64,000 bases of DNA from an uncultured Microbacteriaceae bacterium. GTDB taxonomy: Bacteria; Actinomycetota; Actinomycetes; Actinomycetales; Microbacteriaceae. A program made the position numbers and the translations under genes. Where the stretch lies: NCBI GenBank assembly GCA_947487835.1, contig CANKXX010000004.1:237076-301075 (forward strand), in the 5' to 3' direction. Shown piece by piece: positions 32,757-41,789 of this stretch. Numbering within the stretch: position 1 is the first letter of the stretch; each line of letters opens with the position of its first letter. The notes beneath the pieces were generated by a model, which was not told the DNA's origin, made no database searches, and saw only the letters and a program-made list of their open reading frames with translations.

Positions 32757-35393
32757 ATGAAACGCGGGCGACTGCGGGTGCTGCTCGGCGCGGCGCCCGG
32801 CGTCGGCAAGACCTACGAGATGCTCGAGGAGGGTCGCCGGCTCCAGGCCGACGGCCGCGACGTGGTCATCGGCATCGTCGAGACCCACGGCCGCGCCGCC
32901 ACCGCCGCCCAGACGGAGGGGCTCGCCCTGCTGCCCCGCCGCATCCTGCGGCACCGCGACGTCGACCTCGAGGAGCTGGACGTGGACGGGGTGCTCGCCC
33001 GGCGGCCCCAGCTCGCGCTCATCGACGAGCTCGCCCACACGAACGCGCCGGGATCGCGCAACGCCAAGCGCTGGCAGGACGTCCGGGAGCTGCTCGACGC
33101 GGGGATCGACGTGATCACGACCGTCAACGTGCAGCACATCGAGTCCCTCAACGGGGTGGTCGAGCGGATCACCGGCATCAGCCAGCGCGAGACCGTGCCG
33201 GACGCCGTCGTCCGCGCGGCGGACCAGATCGAGGTCGTCGACCTCGCCCCGCAGTCCCTGCGCGACCGCCTCTCCGCCGGGCTCGTCTACCCGGCGGAGC
33301 GCATCGACGCGGCGCTCTCGCACTACTTCCGGCTCGGCAACCTCACCGCGCTGCGGGAGCTCGCCCTGCTCTGGCTGGCCGACGAGGTCGACACGGCGCT
33401 GCAGACCTACCGCGCCGAGCACGGCATCACCGGCACCTGGCAGGCGCGCGAGCGCGTCGTCGTGGCGCTCACCGGCGGCCCGGAGGGCGAGACCCTGCTC
33501 CGGCGCGGCGCGCGCATCGCCGCCCGCTCGGCCGGAGGAGAGCTGCTCGCCGTCCACGTCTCCAGCCAGGACGGCCTGCGCAGCGCCGTTCCCGGCGCCC
33601 TCGCCGAGCAGCGCGCGCTCGTGGAGGCGCTCGACGGCACCTATCACCAGGTCGTGGCCGAGGACATCCCGCGCGCGCTCGTCGAGTTCGCCCGCTCGGT
33701 GAACGCGACCCAGCTGGTGATCGGTATCAGCCGCCGCAGCCGCCTCGCCGCCGCCCTGTCCGGGCCCGGTATCGGCGCGACCGTGATCCGCGAGTCCGGC
33801 GACATCGACGTGCACATCGTCACGCACTCGGCCGCCGGGAGGGGCCTCCACCTGCCGCGGCTCTCCGGGGGCGCGCTCAGCCGGAAGCGGCTCCTCCTCG
33901 GCTTCGCCGTCGCGCTGCTCGGCGGGCCGCTGCTCACCTGGCTGCTGGTCGCGGCGTCGACGGACGACACGATCACCTCGGACGTGCTCGCCTACCAGCT
34001 GCTCGTCGTCATCGTCGCGCTGATCGGCGGGATCTGGCCGGCCCTGTTCGCGGCGATCCTGTCCGGCTTCACGCTCGACTTCTTCTTCATCGACCCGCTC
34101 TACACGGTCACGATCGCGGACCCGGCGCACGCGCTGTCGCTGGTGCTCTACGTGGTGATCGCGATCCTGGTGAGCTGGATCGTCGACGAGGCGGCCCGCC
34201 GCACCCGCACCGCTCAGCGCGCGGCGGCGGAGTCCGAGCTGCTCGCCACGGTGTCCGGCAGCGTCCTCCGCGGCGGCAGCGCGGTGCCCGTGCTGATCAG
34301 CCGCACGAGGGAGGCGTTCGGCATGACGGGCGCGCGGCTGCTCGCCCCCGACGGGCGCACCATCGCGTCCGACGGCGAGCCCACCCCGGACGAGCGGATG
34401 ATCCGGGTCCCGGTCGGGGTCGCGGGTGGGTCAGGCGCGTCCGGTGGGGCGGGCGCGTCCGGTGGGTCGAGCGCGTCTGGCGGTGGCGCCGGATCGACCT
34501 CCGGTGGGCCGCGGGCGACCCTCGAGCTGCACGGCGGCGACCTCGGCCCGTCGGAGCGGCGGCTGCTCGACGTGATCGTGACTCAGCTCGCCACGGCGCT
34601 CGAGCACTCCGAGCTGACCCGGACCGCCCAGGAGGCGGACGCCCTCGCCGAGACCGACCAGGTGCGCAGCGCCCTGCTCTCCGCCGTGAGCCACGACCTG
34701 CGCCGCCCGCTCGCCGCGGCGGTCGCATCCGTCGGTGGACTCCGCGCCGCGGGACCGGCCCTGTCCGACGCCGACCGCTCCGAGCTGATCGAGACGGCCG
34801 ACGAGAGCCTCGCCACCCTGTCCACGCTCGTGACCGACCTGCTCGACGTCAGCAGGGTCGAGGCCGGCGTGCTCGCCGTGTCCCTCGCCGCCGTCGAGAC
34901 GCCCGAGATCGTCCTCGGCGCCCTCGACGAGCTCGGCGCCGGCCCCGACCAGGTGGAGCTCGCCCTCGACCCCGGCCTCCCCGAAGTGTCCGCGGACCCG
35001 GTGCTGCTGCAGCGGGTGCTCGTGAACGTGATCGCGAACGCCATTCGGCACTCCCCCGACGACGGCAGGGTGCGCGTGGCCACGAGCAGCCTCGGCGGCG
35101 TCGCCCAGATCCGGGTGATCGACCACGGCGTGGGCGTCGCGCCCGAGCGCCAGGAGGAGATCTTCGCGCCGTTCCAGCGGCTCGGCGACACGGACAACAC
35201 GACCGGGCTCGGCCTCGGGCTCGCCCTGTCCAAGGGGTTCACCGAGGGGATGGGCGGCACCCTCTCGGCCGAGGACACCCCGGGCGGCGGCCTCACCATG
35301 GTGATCGCGCTTCCCCTCGCGGCAGCGTCGGCGCCCTCATCCCCTGCCGGCTCGGCTCCCCTCCCTGCCGATCGAGAGGCGGCGACCCCGTGA
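32757..35393 (+). CDS. kdpD: sensor histidine kinase KdpD
   Basis: The 878-residue product has the N-terminal KdpD domain with Walker A GAAPGVGKT, a universal-stress-protein-like domain (about residues 240-355), four membrane helices (about 378-475), a GAF-like part, and the kinase core with His646 in SHDLRRPLAAA, N box NVIANAIRHSP, DHGVGVAPERQEEIF and GLGLGLAL. Two oddities: Arg replaces the usual Thr/Ser/Gly after SHDLR, and residues about 557-584 form a Gly/Ser/Ala-rich repeat inside the GAF-like region. It senses low potassium or osmotic stress and acts on KdpE, whose gene overlaps by four bases. Confidence 0.96.
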   Translation: MKRGRLRVLLGAAPGVGKTYEMLEEGRRLQADGRDVVIGIVETHGRAATAAQTEGLALLPRRILRHRDVDLEELDVDGVLARRPQLALIDELAHTNAPGSRNAKRWQDVRELLDAGIDVITTVNVQHIESLNGVVERITGISQRETVPDAVVRAADQIEVVDLAPQSLRDRLSAGLVYPAERIDAALSHYFRLGNLTALRELALLWLADEVDTALQTYRAEHGITGTWQARERVVVALTGGPEGETLLRRGARIAARSAGGELLAVHVSSQDGLRSAVPGALAEQRALVEALDGTYHQVVAEDIPRALVEFARSVNATQLVIGISRRSRLAAALSGPGIGATVIRESGDIDVHIVTHSAAGRGLHLPRLSGGALSRKRLLLGFAVALLGGPLLTWLLVAASTDDTITSDVLAYQLLVVIVALIGGIWPALFAAILSGFTLDFFFIDPLYTVTIADPAHALSLVLYVVIAILVSWIVDEAARRTRTAQRAAAESELLATVSGSVLRGGSAVPVLISRTREAFGMTGARLLAPDGRTIASDGEPTPDERMIRVPVGVAGGSGASGGAGASGGSSASGGGAGSTSGGPRATLELHGGDLGPSERRLLDVIVTQLATALEHSELTRTAQEADALAETDQVRSALLSAVSHDLRRPLAAAVASVGGLRAAGPALSDADRSELIETADESLATLSTLVTDLLDVSRVEAGVLAVSLAAVETPEIVLGALDELGAGPDQVELALDPGLPEVSADPVLLQRVLVNVIANAIRHSPDDGRVRVATSSLGGVAQIRVIDHGVGVAPERQEEIFAPFQRLGDTDNTTGLGLGLALSKGFTEGMGGTLSAEDTPGGGLTMVIALPLAAASAPSSPAGSAPLPADREAATP

Positions 35394-36070
35394 AGGTGCT
35401 GATCGCGGACGACGACCCGCAGCTCGTGCGCGCGCTGCGCATCACGCTCGCGACCCACGGCTACGAGGTGGTGGCCGCCGCCGACGGCGCCGCGGCGCTC
35501 ACTCTCGCCGCCGAGACCCGCCCGGACATCCTGCTCCTCGACCTCGGGATGCCGCGGCTCGACGGGGTGCAGACCATCACCGCGCTGCGAGGCTGGACGA
35601 CCGCGCCGATCCTGGTCGTGTCCGGCCGCACCGGCTCGGCGGACAAGGTGGAGGCCCTGGACGCGGGCGCGGACGACTACGTGACCAAGCCGTTCCAGAT
35701 CGACGAGCTCCTGGCGCGGCTGCGGGCGCTCGGCCGCCGGGCGGCGCCGCAGCCCGGCGAGGAGCCGGTGCTCACGTTCGCGGACGTGACCATCGACCTC
35801 GCGCGGCGCATCGTGACCCGCGCCGACGAGGTCGTGCACCTCACGCCGACCGAGTGGCGCATGCTCGAGTTCCTCACCAGGAACTCCGGCGCGCTCGTGA
35901 CCCGGCAGACGCTGCTGAAGGAGATCTGGGGCAGCGAGCAGGTGAGTGACTCCGGCTACCTCCGGCTGTACATGTCCCAGTTGCGGAAGAAGCTCGAGGC
36001 CGACCCGGCGAGGCCCCGCCACCTCCTCACCGAGCAGGGCATGGGCTACCGCTTCGTCCCCGAGGGCTAG
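35390..36070 (+). CDS. kdpE: response regulator KdpE (OmpR family)
   Basis: The 226-residue product has a receiver domain with acidic DDD at 7-9, phosphoacceptor Asp51 in LLLDLGMPRLDG and the VTKPF Lys, then an OmpR-type winged helix (VHLTPTEWRMLEFLTRNSGALVT in two parts; SGYLRLYMSQLRKKLE). GTG 35390 overlaps the kdpD stop by four bases. It should activate the kdp promoter when phosphorylated. A phased repeat array upstream of the operon (27832-27884) is a candidate target. Confidence 0.96.
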   Translation: MKVLIADDDPQLVRALRITLATHGYEVVAAADGAAALTLAAETRPDILLLDLGMPRLDGVQTITALRGWTTAPILVVSGRTGSADKVEALDAGADDYVTKPFQIDELLARLRALGRRAAPQPGEEPVLTFADVTIDLARRIVTRADEVVHLTPTEWRMLEFLTRNSGALVTRQTLLKEIWGSEQVSDSGYLRLYMSQLRKKLEADPARPRHLLTEQGMGYRFVPEG

Positions 36071-36106
36071 GGATTTGGGGGCCGCGCCCCGCGAAGCGTG
36101 ACCGCC

Positions 36107-36282
36107 GTTCGCAATTCAGGCTCAGCTGCGACACGCCGCGTTTCGACGGGCCTCAGACCCGGCGTGTCGCAGTACAGCCTGAATCCGGAACAGGATCGGC
36201 GCGGATGGGGAACGCGGTCGGCGCGGATGCGGAACAGGATGGGCGCGCATTCGGGACAGAAGCAGCCTGAATCCGGAACAGG
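36107..36282 (+). repeat. dispersed hairpin repeat, copy A, with 22-base tandem tail
   Basis: ATTCAGGCTCAGCTGCGACACGCCG-like sequence at 36113-36137 pairs with a near-exact inverse ending in AGCCTGAAT at 36184; the stem is about 25 bases with three mismatches. After it, the core CGGAACA (or a one- or two-base variant) recurs at 36186, 36208, 36230, 36252 and 36274, an exact 22-base period. It sits between the ends of kdpE and the VOC gene. Copies B and C are at 54237 and 57707. Confidence 0.85.
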
Positions 36283-36324
36283 ATCCGGGCCTGGGGCACC
36301 GCGCGCCTGTGCCGGCAGAGCACA

Positions 36325-37044
36325 TCAGGCGCCGGACCGGTCGCCCTCCACGGCCTCGCGCGCCTGCTGCAGACCCGCAGCCGCCTCCGCATCGAGGCCG
36401 TGCTCAGCGATGAGCTGCGTTGCCGCGGCCAGATCGCCCTCCCCGGCCGCCTGGTCGCCGGCGCGCGCCAGCAGTTCCGCCCGGTACAGCAGTGCCTCCA
36501 CCATCAGGGCGGGAGGTGCGACCCGTTCATAGCGGGTGATGCCGGCGGTCAGCACGGCGACGGCCTGCCGCTCGTCACCGCGCGCGTCGCCCTGACGCGC
36601 GGCCACGTCGATGACCCTGCCCAGGCCGGTCCGCTGCTCCTCGGGATCGTCCTCCGTGGCTCCCGCCCGGTAGAAGCGGAGCCAGTTGCCGCCCGGACCG
36701 ACCACCGAGAAGCCGGTCGCGGTGCCGGCCTTCCGCCGGAGCGGCAGCACGCGCGGGATCCCCGCCCGCGGCACATGTCCGAGCGCCCGCTTCAACCCGG
36801 CCGCGAAGTCGTCGTGCAACGCGCCGGCATCCGGCACGGTGATGATCGCGCTGCCGTACGAGGCGGCCGGGTCGAATCCGTCGATACCGGAGAGGTGGAT
36901 CGCGATGTCCTCGAACGCGACGACCGCGTGAGGGTTGGGCCGCAGCTGCCGGTACGTCACCTCGAAACCGAGGGCCACGTAGAACGCGACCGCGGCGTCG
37001 AGGTCCGCGCAGGGCAGGATCGGGTACATCCGCTCACCGGCCAT
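36325..37044 (-). CDS. VOC-fold (glyoxalase/bleomycin-resistance type) protein with helical tail
   Basis: The 239-residue product has a VOC domain at residues 1-120 (MYPILPCADLDAAVAFYVALGFEVTYRQL in two parts; GFSVVGPGGNWLRFYR). The C-terminal 110 residues are Ala-rich and helical, resembling two or three TPR-like hairpins (VAVLTAGITRYERVAPPALM; AEHGLDAEAAAGLQQAREAV). ATG 37044 is preferred because GGAGG stands four bases upstream; an in-frame ATG at 37062 lacks this. It could bind a small ligand or antibiotic. The metal ligands are not clear. Confidence 0.75.
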   Translation of the reverse strand: MAGERMYPILPCADLDAAVAFYVALGFEVTYRQLRPNPHAVVAFEDIAIHLSGIDGFDPAASYGSAIITVPDAGALHDDFAAGLKRALGHVPRAGIPRVLPLRRKAGTATGFSVVGPGGNWLRFYRAGATEDDPEEQRTGLGRVIDVAARQGDARGDERQAVAVLTAGITRYERVAPPALMVEALLYRAELLARAGDQAAGEGDLAAATQLIAEHGLDAEAAAGLQQAREAVEGDRSGA

Positions 37045-37114
37045 GGTGCCTCCACTCGCCATTCTGCCCGCAGCACCCGCAGTCCCGCTCCCCCGTGCGG
37101 CTTCGCGGCCGTGC

Positions 37115-37774
37115 TCAGCCGTCGATCCGCCGGGCGAGATCCCCGTAGTCGAGCACCCAGCCGTCGGTGTCGTACTGGACGACGGCGCCGTTCTCAGCGT
37201 CTCCGTAGCGGATGCGCCCGTCCGACAGGACCGTGTAGGTCTGCGCCGAGGCGACGACCTCGAGCGTCGGCGGCAGCACCCACGCGCTGACCAGACGGGC
37301 AACGGAACCGGGCGGCTCGTGCAGCAGCCCGAGCCGCCGCACCGGCAGCGCGTTCGTCAGGGGCGAGCCGCCGATGTCGACGTCGACGGCCTCGCGCAGC
37401 GCCTCCGCATCCACCACCCCGGGCGGAGCGGGTGCCCGCACACCGCTGCCATCGAAGGATGCGAGACCGGCCCCGCCCGCCGCGGCCGACACCGACGTCC
37501 ACGCATCGCCGTTCCGGGTGAGCTCGAGGTCGCGGGTCCACCCGGCCCCCTCGGCGTGCGCGACCAGGCGCATCGTCGCCCAGGCGGCGTCGGTCCACAG
37601 CTCGTAGCTCAGCGCGTACGGCACGGGGTCGACGGCGTGCTGCGATCCGCGCGCCCGCAGCCCGTTCCTGTCGTCCAGCACGACGACCTCCGAGCCGGGC
37701 ACGTCGGTGCGCAACCACATCAGCACCGAGGGCAGCGGTTGGCTAGCACCGGACGGCACCATCACCGCGGGCAC
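37115..37774 (-). CDS. putative glycolipid-binding domain protein (PF06475-type)
   Basis: The 219-residue product resembles the putative glycolipid-binding family. Its late core reads VDVDIGGSPLTNALPVRRLGL, then VSAWVLPPTLEVVASAQTYT and VQYDTDGWVLDYGDLARRI, which matches the family pattern of Asp-rich, TNxLPxRR and Q-x-Y-T motifs. The fold is a beta barrel; true ligands are unknown. GTG 37774 lies two bases after the stop of the SRPBCC gene, so the two are co-transcribed. Confidence 0.7.
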   Translation of the reverse strand: MPAVMVPSGASQPLPSVLMWLRTDVPGSEVVVLDDRNGLRARGSQHAVDPVPYALSYELWTDAAWATMRLVAHAEGAGWTRDLELTRNGDAWTSVSAAAGGAGLASFDGSGVRAPAPPGVVDAEALREAVDVDIGGSPLTNALPVRRLGLLHEPPGSVARLVSAWVLPPTLEVVASAQTYTVLSDGRIRYGDAENGAVVQYDTDGWVLDYGDLARRIDG

Positions 37775-37776
37775 CG

Positions 37777-38232
37777 CTACGCGGACCTCTCCCGCGCGGC
37801 GAGCGCGGCGAGGACGAAGGTCCAGCCCTGCCGGTAGGACTCGCCGGGCGCGTCATCCGCCCAGGGCCCGCTGTGCACGATGGCCAACCTGGTGCCGCCG
37901 CCCTCCTCAGCGAACCGGACCTCGACCGTCTCACCGACCGAGCGGCCGTCGGTGTCCGCCCAGTCCCAGGTGAAGGCCAGGCGGGAGGGCTCCTCCACCG
38001 CGAGGTACCTGCCGGACACGACGATCCCCGCATCCGGAGCCGCGAAGCGGTACGCGCCGCCGACCCGCGCATCCACGTCGATCTCGACGTCCGGCCAATG
38101 GTCCCACCACCAGCCCGCGAGCCCCTCCCGGGTCGTCCACGCCTGCCAGACCCGCGAGACGGGCGCGGCGATCACGGCATCCAGCTCGAGGCGTCGCTCC
38201 CCCGGCTCCCCCGGCTCGCCGGCGTTCGTCAT
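37777..38232 (-). CDS. SRPBCC/AHSA1-like START-fold protein
   Basis: The 151-residue product has the AHSA1 pattern: LDAVIAAPVSRVWQAWTTREGLAGWW in two adjoining segments, DVDARVGGAYRF, then the central VEEPSRLAFTWDW strand and the C-terminal helix SYRQGWTFVLAALAAR. Such proteins have a hydrophobic pocket for lipids or small ligands. The gene starts at ATG 38232 and is followed two bases later by the glycolipid-binding-type gene, which also would bind lipid-like ligands. The specific role is unknown. Confidence 0.85.
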   Translation of the reverse strand: MTNAGEPGEPGERRLELDAVIAAPVSRVWQAWTTREGLAGWWWDHWPDVEIDVDARVGGAYRFAAPDAGIVVSGRYLAVEEPSRLAFTWDWADTDGRSVGETVEVRFAEEGGGTRLAIVHSGPWADDAPGESYRQGWTFVLAALAARERSA

Positions 38233-38319
38233 CCTCGACCTCCGCGTCCCCGGTGCCTGACCCGATGCGACAGCGCACCGATGCTCAAGGATCGCACTTC
38301 ATCCGCGCGGCGTGGAAGC

Positions 38320-38982
38320 CTAACTAGCCGAAGCTGCACGTCCCGTCCGGGTCCTCGCGCCGGTGAGGAGCCCCATCGCGAGGAGGGTCGACGGGGCCAG
38401 GCCGACCTGGAGAACGGTTGCGAGGCCGAGCCCGGCGATCGCCACCAGCAGCAGAACACGTGCAGTCCTTGCGCTCAGCAGCATGCTGACGACCGCGACG
38501 ACCATGGCCACCACCGCGACCGCCGCCGCCGGGCCGAGGGCCGAGAACCAGTAGTGCTGCGGGTGCACTCCCTCGGGCAGCGTCTCGTACACCCGGGACG
38601 CGGCATCCCAGGTCCACCCCAGCATCCAGGTGACGGCGACCACGGCGAACGCGGTCAACGCTATCCGGGCCGCACGATCGGCGCGCAGCCGGGCCGCGAC
38701 GAGCACCCCGATCACGGCCAGCACGATCGTCATCGCGCCGGACTCCACGATGGGCTGGAAGCGGCTGATGCCGTCCCCGCAGATCCAGGTGCCCGCCCCC
38801 TCACTGCCCGGCGGCGGCATGCTGCACCCGCTGTGCAGCCCCTCCTGCAGCAGGTGCACGGTGGCGACGACCATGATCAGCGCCGAGACGGCGCCGCCGA
38901 GCACCCAGTACGACGCGCTGTCGGGGATGTGGTCCCGGGTCCGGTCGGCCGCGACCTGCTTCGAGGAAGGCGAGATGCTCAC
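38320..38982 (-). CDS. multi-pass membrane protein of unknown function
   Basis: The 220-residue product has five or six hydrophobic segments (near residues 27-45, 80-98, 107-125, 145-170 and 173-200). The extracytoplasmic loop HSGCSMPPPGSEGAGTWICG contains two Cys that could form a disulfide. The N-terminus is polar. No family was recognised. It stands alone on the minus strand between the SRPBCC gene and the 110-residue protein. Confidence 0.65.
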   Translation of the reverse strand: MSISPSSKQVAADRTRDHIPDSASYWVLGGAVSALIMVVATVHLLQEGLHSGCSMPPPGSEGAGTWICGDGISRFQPIVESGAMTIVLAVIGVLVAARLRADRAARIALTAFAVVAVTWMLGWTWDAASRVYETLPEGVHPQHYWFSALGPAAAVAVVAMVVAVVSMLLSARTARVLLLVAIAGLGLATVLQVGLAPSTLLAMGLLTGARTRTGRAASAS

Positions 38983-39122
38983 GCACCCACCCTAGAAGCG
39001 GCGGCACGGCCGGCCACGCGACTGGTATTAGGGCCGTCGTCGCCGCTTTTCCACCCCGGCAGCACCATCCGCGGCCACCCCGGGGGGCTCTGCCTGGGCA
39101 GGAGCCGTTGTACGGTCGGGGA

Positions 39123-39455
39123 ATGACCGAGCCCGACGACGACCGGCTCGAGCCGCACGCCGAGCCCGACGATGATGCACGCTGGCTCGTCATCGACGGG
39201 CGCCGATGGCGGCGCACGGATCCCTCCCTGCCCGAGGACGTCGTGCACGCCCTGAAGTCGCACCTCGGCCGGGGCCGATCCGGCGTACGCACCGCCAAGC
39301 GCGCCGGCGACGAGGATGCGGTCGCCGCCGCCCGCACCCGCGTCGGGCTCGCGAAGCAGGGCCTCGGCGAGCGCGGCCCCTACTGGTGGGACGACCCCGA
39401 GAACGTGCGCCTCGCCCGGGCGCAGGACGCGCTGCGCCAGCTCGACGCGCTCTGA
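39123..39455 (+). CDS. conserved small basic/acidic protein, unknown function
   Basis: The 110-residue product contains ARWLVIDGRRWRRTDPSLPE, followed by a charged helical part and a GERGPYWWDDPENVR end. Small soluble proteins of this pattern are common in actinobacteria and are sometimes mislabelled as Tol transporters; I recognise no function. ATG 39123 follows a TACGGT -10-like element by a few bases, so the message may be leaderless. CCTGGGCAGGA lies just upstream at 39095-39105. Confidence 0.7.
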   Translation: MTEPDDDRLEPHAEPDDDARWLVIDGRRWRRTDPSLPEDVVHALKSHLGRGRSGVRTAKRAGDEDAVAAARTRVGLAKQGLGERGPYWWDDPENVRLARAQDALRQLDAL

Positions 39456-39490
39456 AAGGGCCTCCGTACGTGCGGAAGGATGAGAGCCCT

Positions 39491-40231
39491 ATGCACGTGA
39501 TGACGACCGGACTCGACAACGCTCCGCCCGCGCTCCTGCTGCACGGCGGCGGAGTGGCCGGATGGATGTGGAACTCGCTCCGCCCGCACCTCGAGTCGAC
39601 GCACACCGTGCTCGTTCCCGACCTGCCCGGCCACGGTCGCAGCCACCACGAGCCCTACGTCTCCCACGAGCGGACGGTCGACGCGCTGGCGGACCTCCTC
39701 CGGCGCAGCACCGGCGGCAAGGCACTGGTGGTCGGCTTCTCCCTCGGAGCGCAGCTGGCCATCGAGCTCGCGGCGCGGCATCCCGGTCTCGTCGCGGACG
39801 CGGTCGTCGTGAGCGCCCAGGCGAAGCCGATCCGCTTCACCGTCCCACTCCTGCGAGCGCTCGGCGTCACTGCCCCCTTGGCTCGGCAGCGCTGGTTCGC
39901 CACGGTGCAGGCCCGGAAGCTGTTCATCCCGCCCGACCTGCTCGAGGAGTACGTGCGCACCAGCGCGGGCATCACCCGGCAGACCCTGATCGCAGCGGTG
40001 GGAGCCAACCTGCGCTTCGAGCTGCCGGAGGGTTGGGCGAGGTTCCCGGGTCGAGCGCTCGTCCTGGCGGGTCGGCGTGAGCGTCGGCTGATGCGCGAAT
40101 CAGCCACGGACATCCACGCGGCACTGCCCGGCAGCACCTTGGAGGTCGTCGAGGGATGCGGCCACGGCATCCCCCTGCAGCGGCCGGACTGGTTTGCTGG
40201 CCGACTGAGGGCGTGGCTCTCGGAGCGCTGA
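39491..40231 (+). CDS. alpha/beta hydrolase
   Basis: The 246-residue product has the alpha/beta hydrolase series: oxyanion HGGGVAGWMW, PDLPGHGRS, nucleophile elbow VVGFSLGAQLA with its Ser, and VVEGCGHGIPLQ with the catalytic His. The acid is probably in the ALVLAGRRERR region, where the usual Asp is not evident. ATG 39491 is used; the longer frame to 39206 shadows the preceding gene. Substrate unknown. The cupin gene follows on the opposite strand, ending 12 bases away. Confidence 0.82.
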   Translation: MHVMTTGLDNAPPALLLHGGGVAGWMWNSLRPHLESTHTVLVPDLPGHGRSHHEPYVSHERTVDALADLLRRSTGGKALVVGFSLGAQLAIELAARHPGLVADAVVVSAQAKPIRFTVPLLRALGVTAPLARQRWFATVQARKLFIPPDLLEEYVRTSAGITRQTLIAAVGANLRFELPEGWARFPGRALVLAGRRERRLMRESATDIHAALPGSTLEVVEGCGHGIPLQRPDWFAGRLRAWLSER

Positions 40232-40243
40232 GCCCGTCCGGAA

Positions 40244-40744
40244 CTACACCAGCATCTCGTCCTCGGGGTACCAGAGGCCGTGCGCCGCGCAGAGGTCCGG
40301 GATGCTTTCGAAGTCGAACTCGATGCCGTAGCGGGTGCCGAGGTCGGCGAGGAACACGGGGTCCGGCACGCCCTCGAAATCCACCAGCTCCTCGAAGAAG
40401 AGCTCGAATCCGCCGGGCGAGATGATCTCGAGGATGCGGCACGGCTCGTCGGCGGGATTCCAGAACGTATGCCACTCGTTGCGCGGCTTGAAGACGAGGT
40501 CTCCGACGTGAGCGGTGACGATGTCCGGGCCCAACTGCGCGCCCATCGATCCTTCGAGCACGAAGGAGTACTCGTCCTCACGCGAGTGGCGGTGCAGCGG
40601 AGCCGCCAGGGCCTTCGGCGGCATCGGATGCTCGACGATCGAGACCGTGCCGCCGGACTGTTCGGACCAGAGCAGGAAGCGGACACCGAGAGTGCCGAGA
40701 TCGCCGAACTTGCCGTCCTTCGGTCCCACGATTGTTGCGGTCAT
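40244..40744 (-). CDS. cupin-domain protein
   Basis: The 166-residue product has a single cupin barrel. Metal-binding motif 1 is HRHSREDEYSFVLEG (two His, one Glu) and motif 2 holds WHTFWNPADEP with its His, so a metal site is plausible. The C-terminal part (VPDPVFLADLGTRYGIEFDF) is helical. Many such proteins are dioxygenases, isomerases or sugar-binding proteins; the exact role is unknown. It starts at ATG 40744. Confidence 0.82.
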   Translation of the reverse strand: MTATIVGPKDGKFGDLGTLGVRFLLWSEQSGGTVSIVEHPMPPKALAAPLHRHSREDEYSFVLEGSMGAQLGPDIVTAHVGDLVFKPRNEWHTFWNPADEPCRILEIISPGGFELFFEELVDFEGVPDPVFLADLGTRYGIEFDFESIPDLCAAHGLWYPEDEMLV

Positions 40745-40939
40745 GTCGTGCCTCCATCACCGGTGATCGAGTGCCGTGCTGCACACCGTACGGAGGCGGA
40801 AACGACGCCGTCAATGGTCAGGAAGTCGGTGCGGACATCGCGGTTCGGTACGCGGTCGGGATCCGGGTCCCGTAGCCATTGTCGGCATGCGCGTTGCCGG
40901 AATCCCTAGGGCGGCAACGCCGCGCGGCCGCGGCCAGCG

Positions 40940-41701
40940 TCAGCGCCGCGGGGTCCAGCCGGGCGGCAGGGGTCCGTCGTACGCGGCCCGCTCCCGATCC
41001 GCGAGGGACGACCAGCCCTGGGCCTCCCCCTCCGCGTCGAAGCCGCCCCGCGCGACCCGGAAGCCCACATCGTCGTGGTGTATTCGCGGCTCGCCGCCGC
41101 GACGCGTCGAGGCGCGCACGCTCCAGGCGTCATCGGCGAACCCGCCGCCGCGGAACACCCGGTACTCGCCGTAGCGGGCCGGGTCGAGCAGGTCCCAGCA
41201 CCACTCCCACGCGTTGCCGAGCGTGTCGAACAGGCCGTTGAGATTGGGCAGCTTGCCGCCCACGTTCTGCGGGGTGCTCACCCCGTCCGCCGACGTCCAC
41301 GCGACCTCGCCGAGCGGTCCGTACGTCGCACTCGTCGATCCCGCCCGGCACGCGTACTCCCACTCGGCCTCGGTGGGCAGGCGGTAGCCGTCGGAGGTCA
41401 CGTCCCACACGACGTCGACGCCGTCGAACCGGTGCGCCGGGTCGTAGCCCTCCCACTCCGACAGCGCGTTGCAGAATCGGATCGCGGCGAACCAGCTCAT
41501 GTCCGTCGCCGGCCGCCTCGGGTGCCGCGACGGCGCGTCCGCGTGCTCGGCGTACAGCTCCTCGGTGACGGCGAACACCCCGATCTCGAACGGCTCGAGC
41601 TCGACGGTCCACTTCCGCTTCCGCCGGGCGTCGTGCATCGACACCGCCCCGGCCGGGAGGCTCGCAAGCTCGACGTCGATCACTTCGGAAGTGTTCCACA
41701 T
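40940..41701 (-). CDS. FGE/SUMF1-fold protein without the catalytic cysteines
   Basis: The 253-residue product has the formylglycine-generating-enzyme fold: DMSWFAAIRFCNALSEWEG, YRLPTEAEWEYACRAG, NLNGLFDTLGNAWEWCWD, and VFRGGGFADDAWSVR followed by HHDDVGFRVAR. In true FGEs the RGGSF segment is followed by two Cys that bind copper; here that stretch has none. It is therefore unlikely to make formylglycine and is more likely a relative that binds or modifies something else. No sulfatase gene is near. It stands alone. Confidence 0.8.
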   Translation of the reverse strand: MWNTSEVIDVELASLPAGAVSMHDARRKRKWTVELEPFEIGVFAVTEELYAEHADAPSRHPRRPATDMSWFAAIRFCNALSEWEGYDPAHRFDGVDVVWDVTSDGYRLPTEAEWEYACRAGSTSATYGPLGEVAWTSADGVSTPQNVGGKLPNLNGLFDTLGNAWEWCWDLLDPARYGEYRVFRGGGFADDAWSVRASTRRGGEPRIHHDDVGFRVARGGFDAEGEAQGWSSLADRERAAYDGPLPPGWTPRR

Positions 41702-41789
41702 CCCGCCGCCCGTCGGCCGAGCGCCGTCAGGCGTCGGCCCCGGCCGGGTCGTGCCGTAGCCCGTCCAGGTGCCGCTCGACCAGCGGGTG

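Noticed and set aside
38320-38982. Assignment of the membrane protein to a named DUF
   Set aside because: Hydrophobic pattern alone is not enough; no diagnostic motif was seen.
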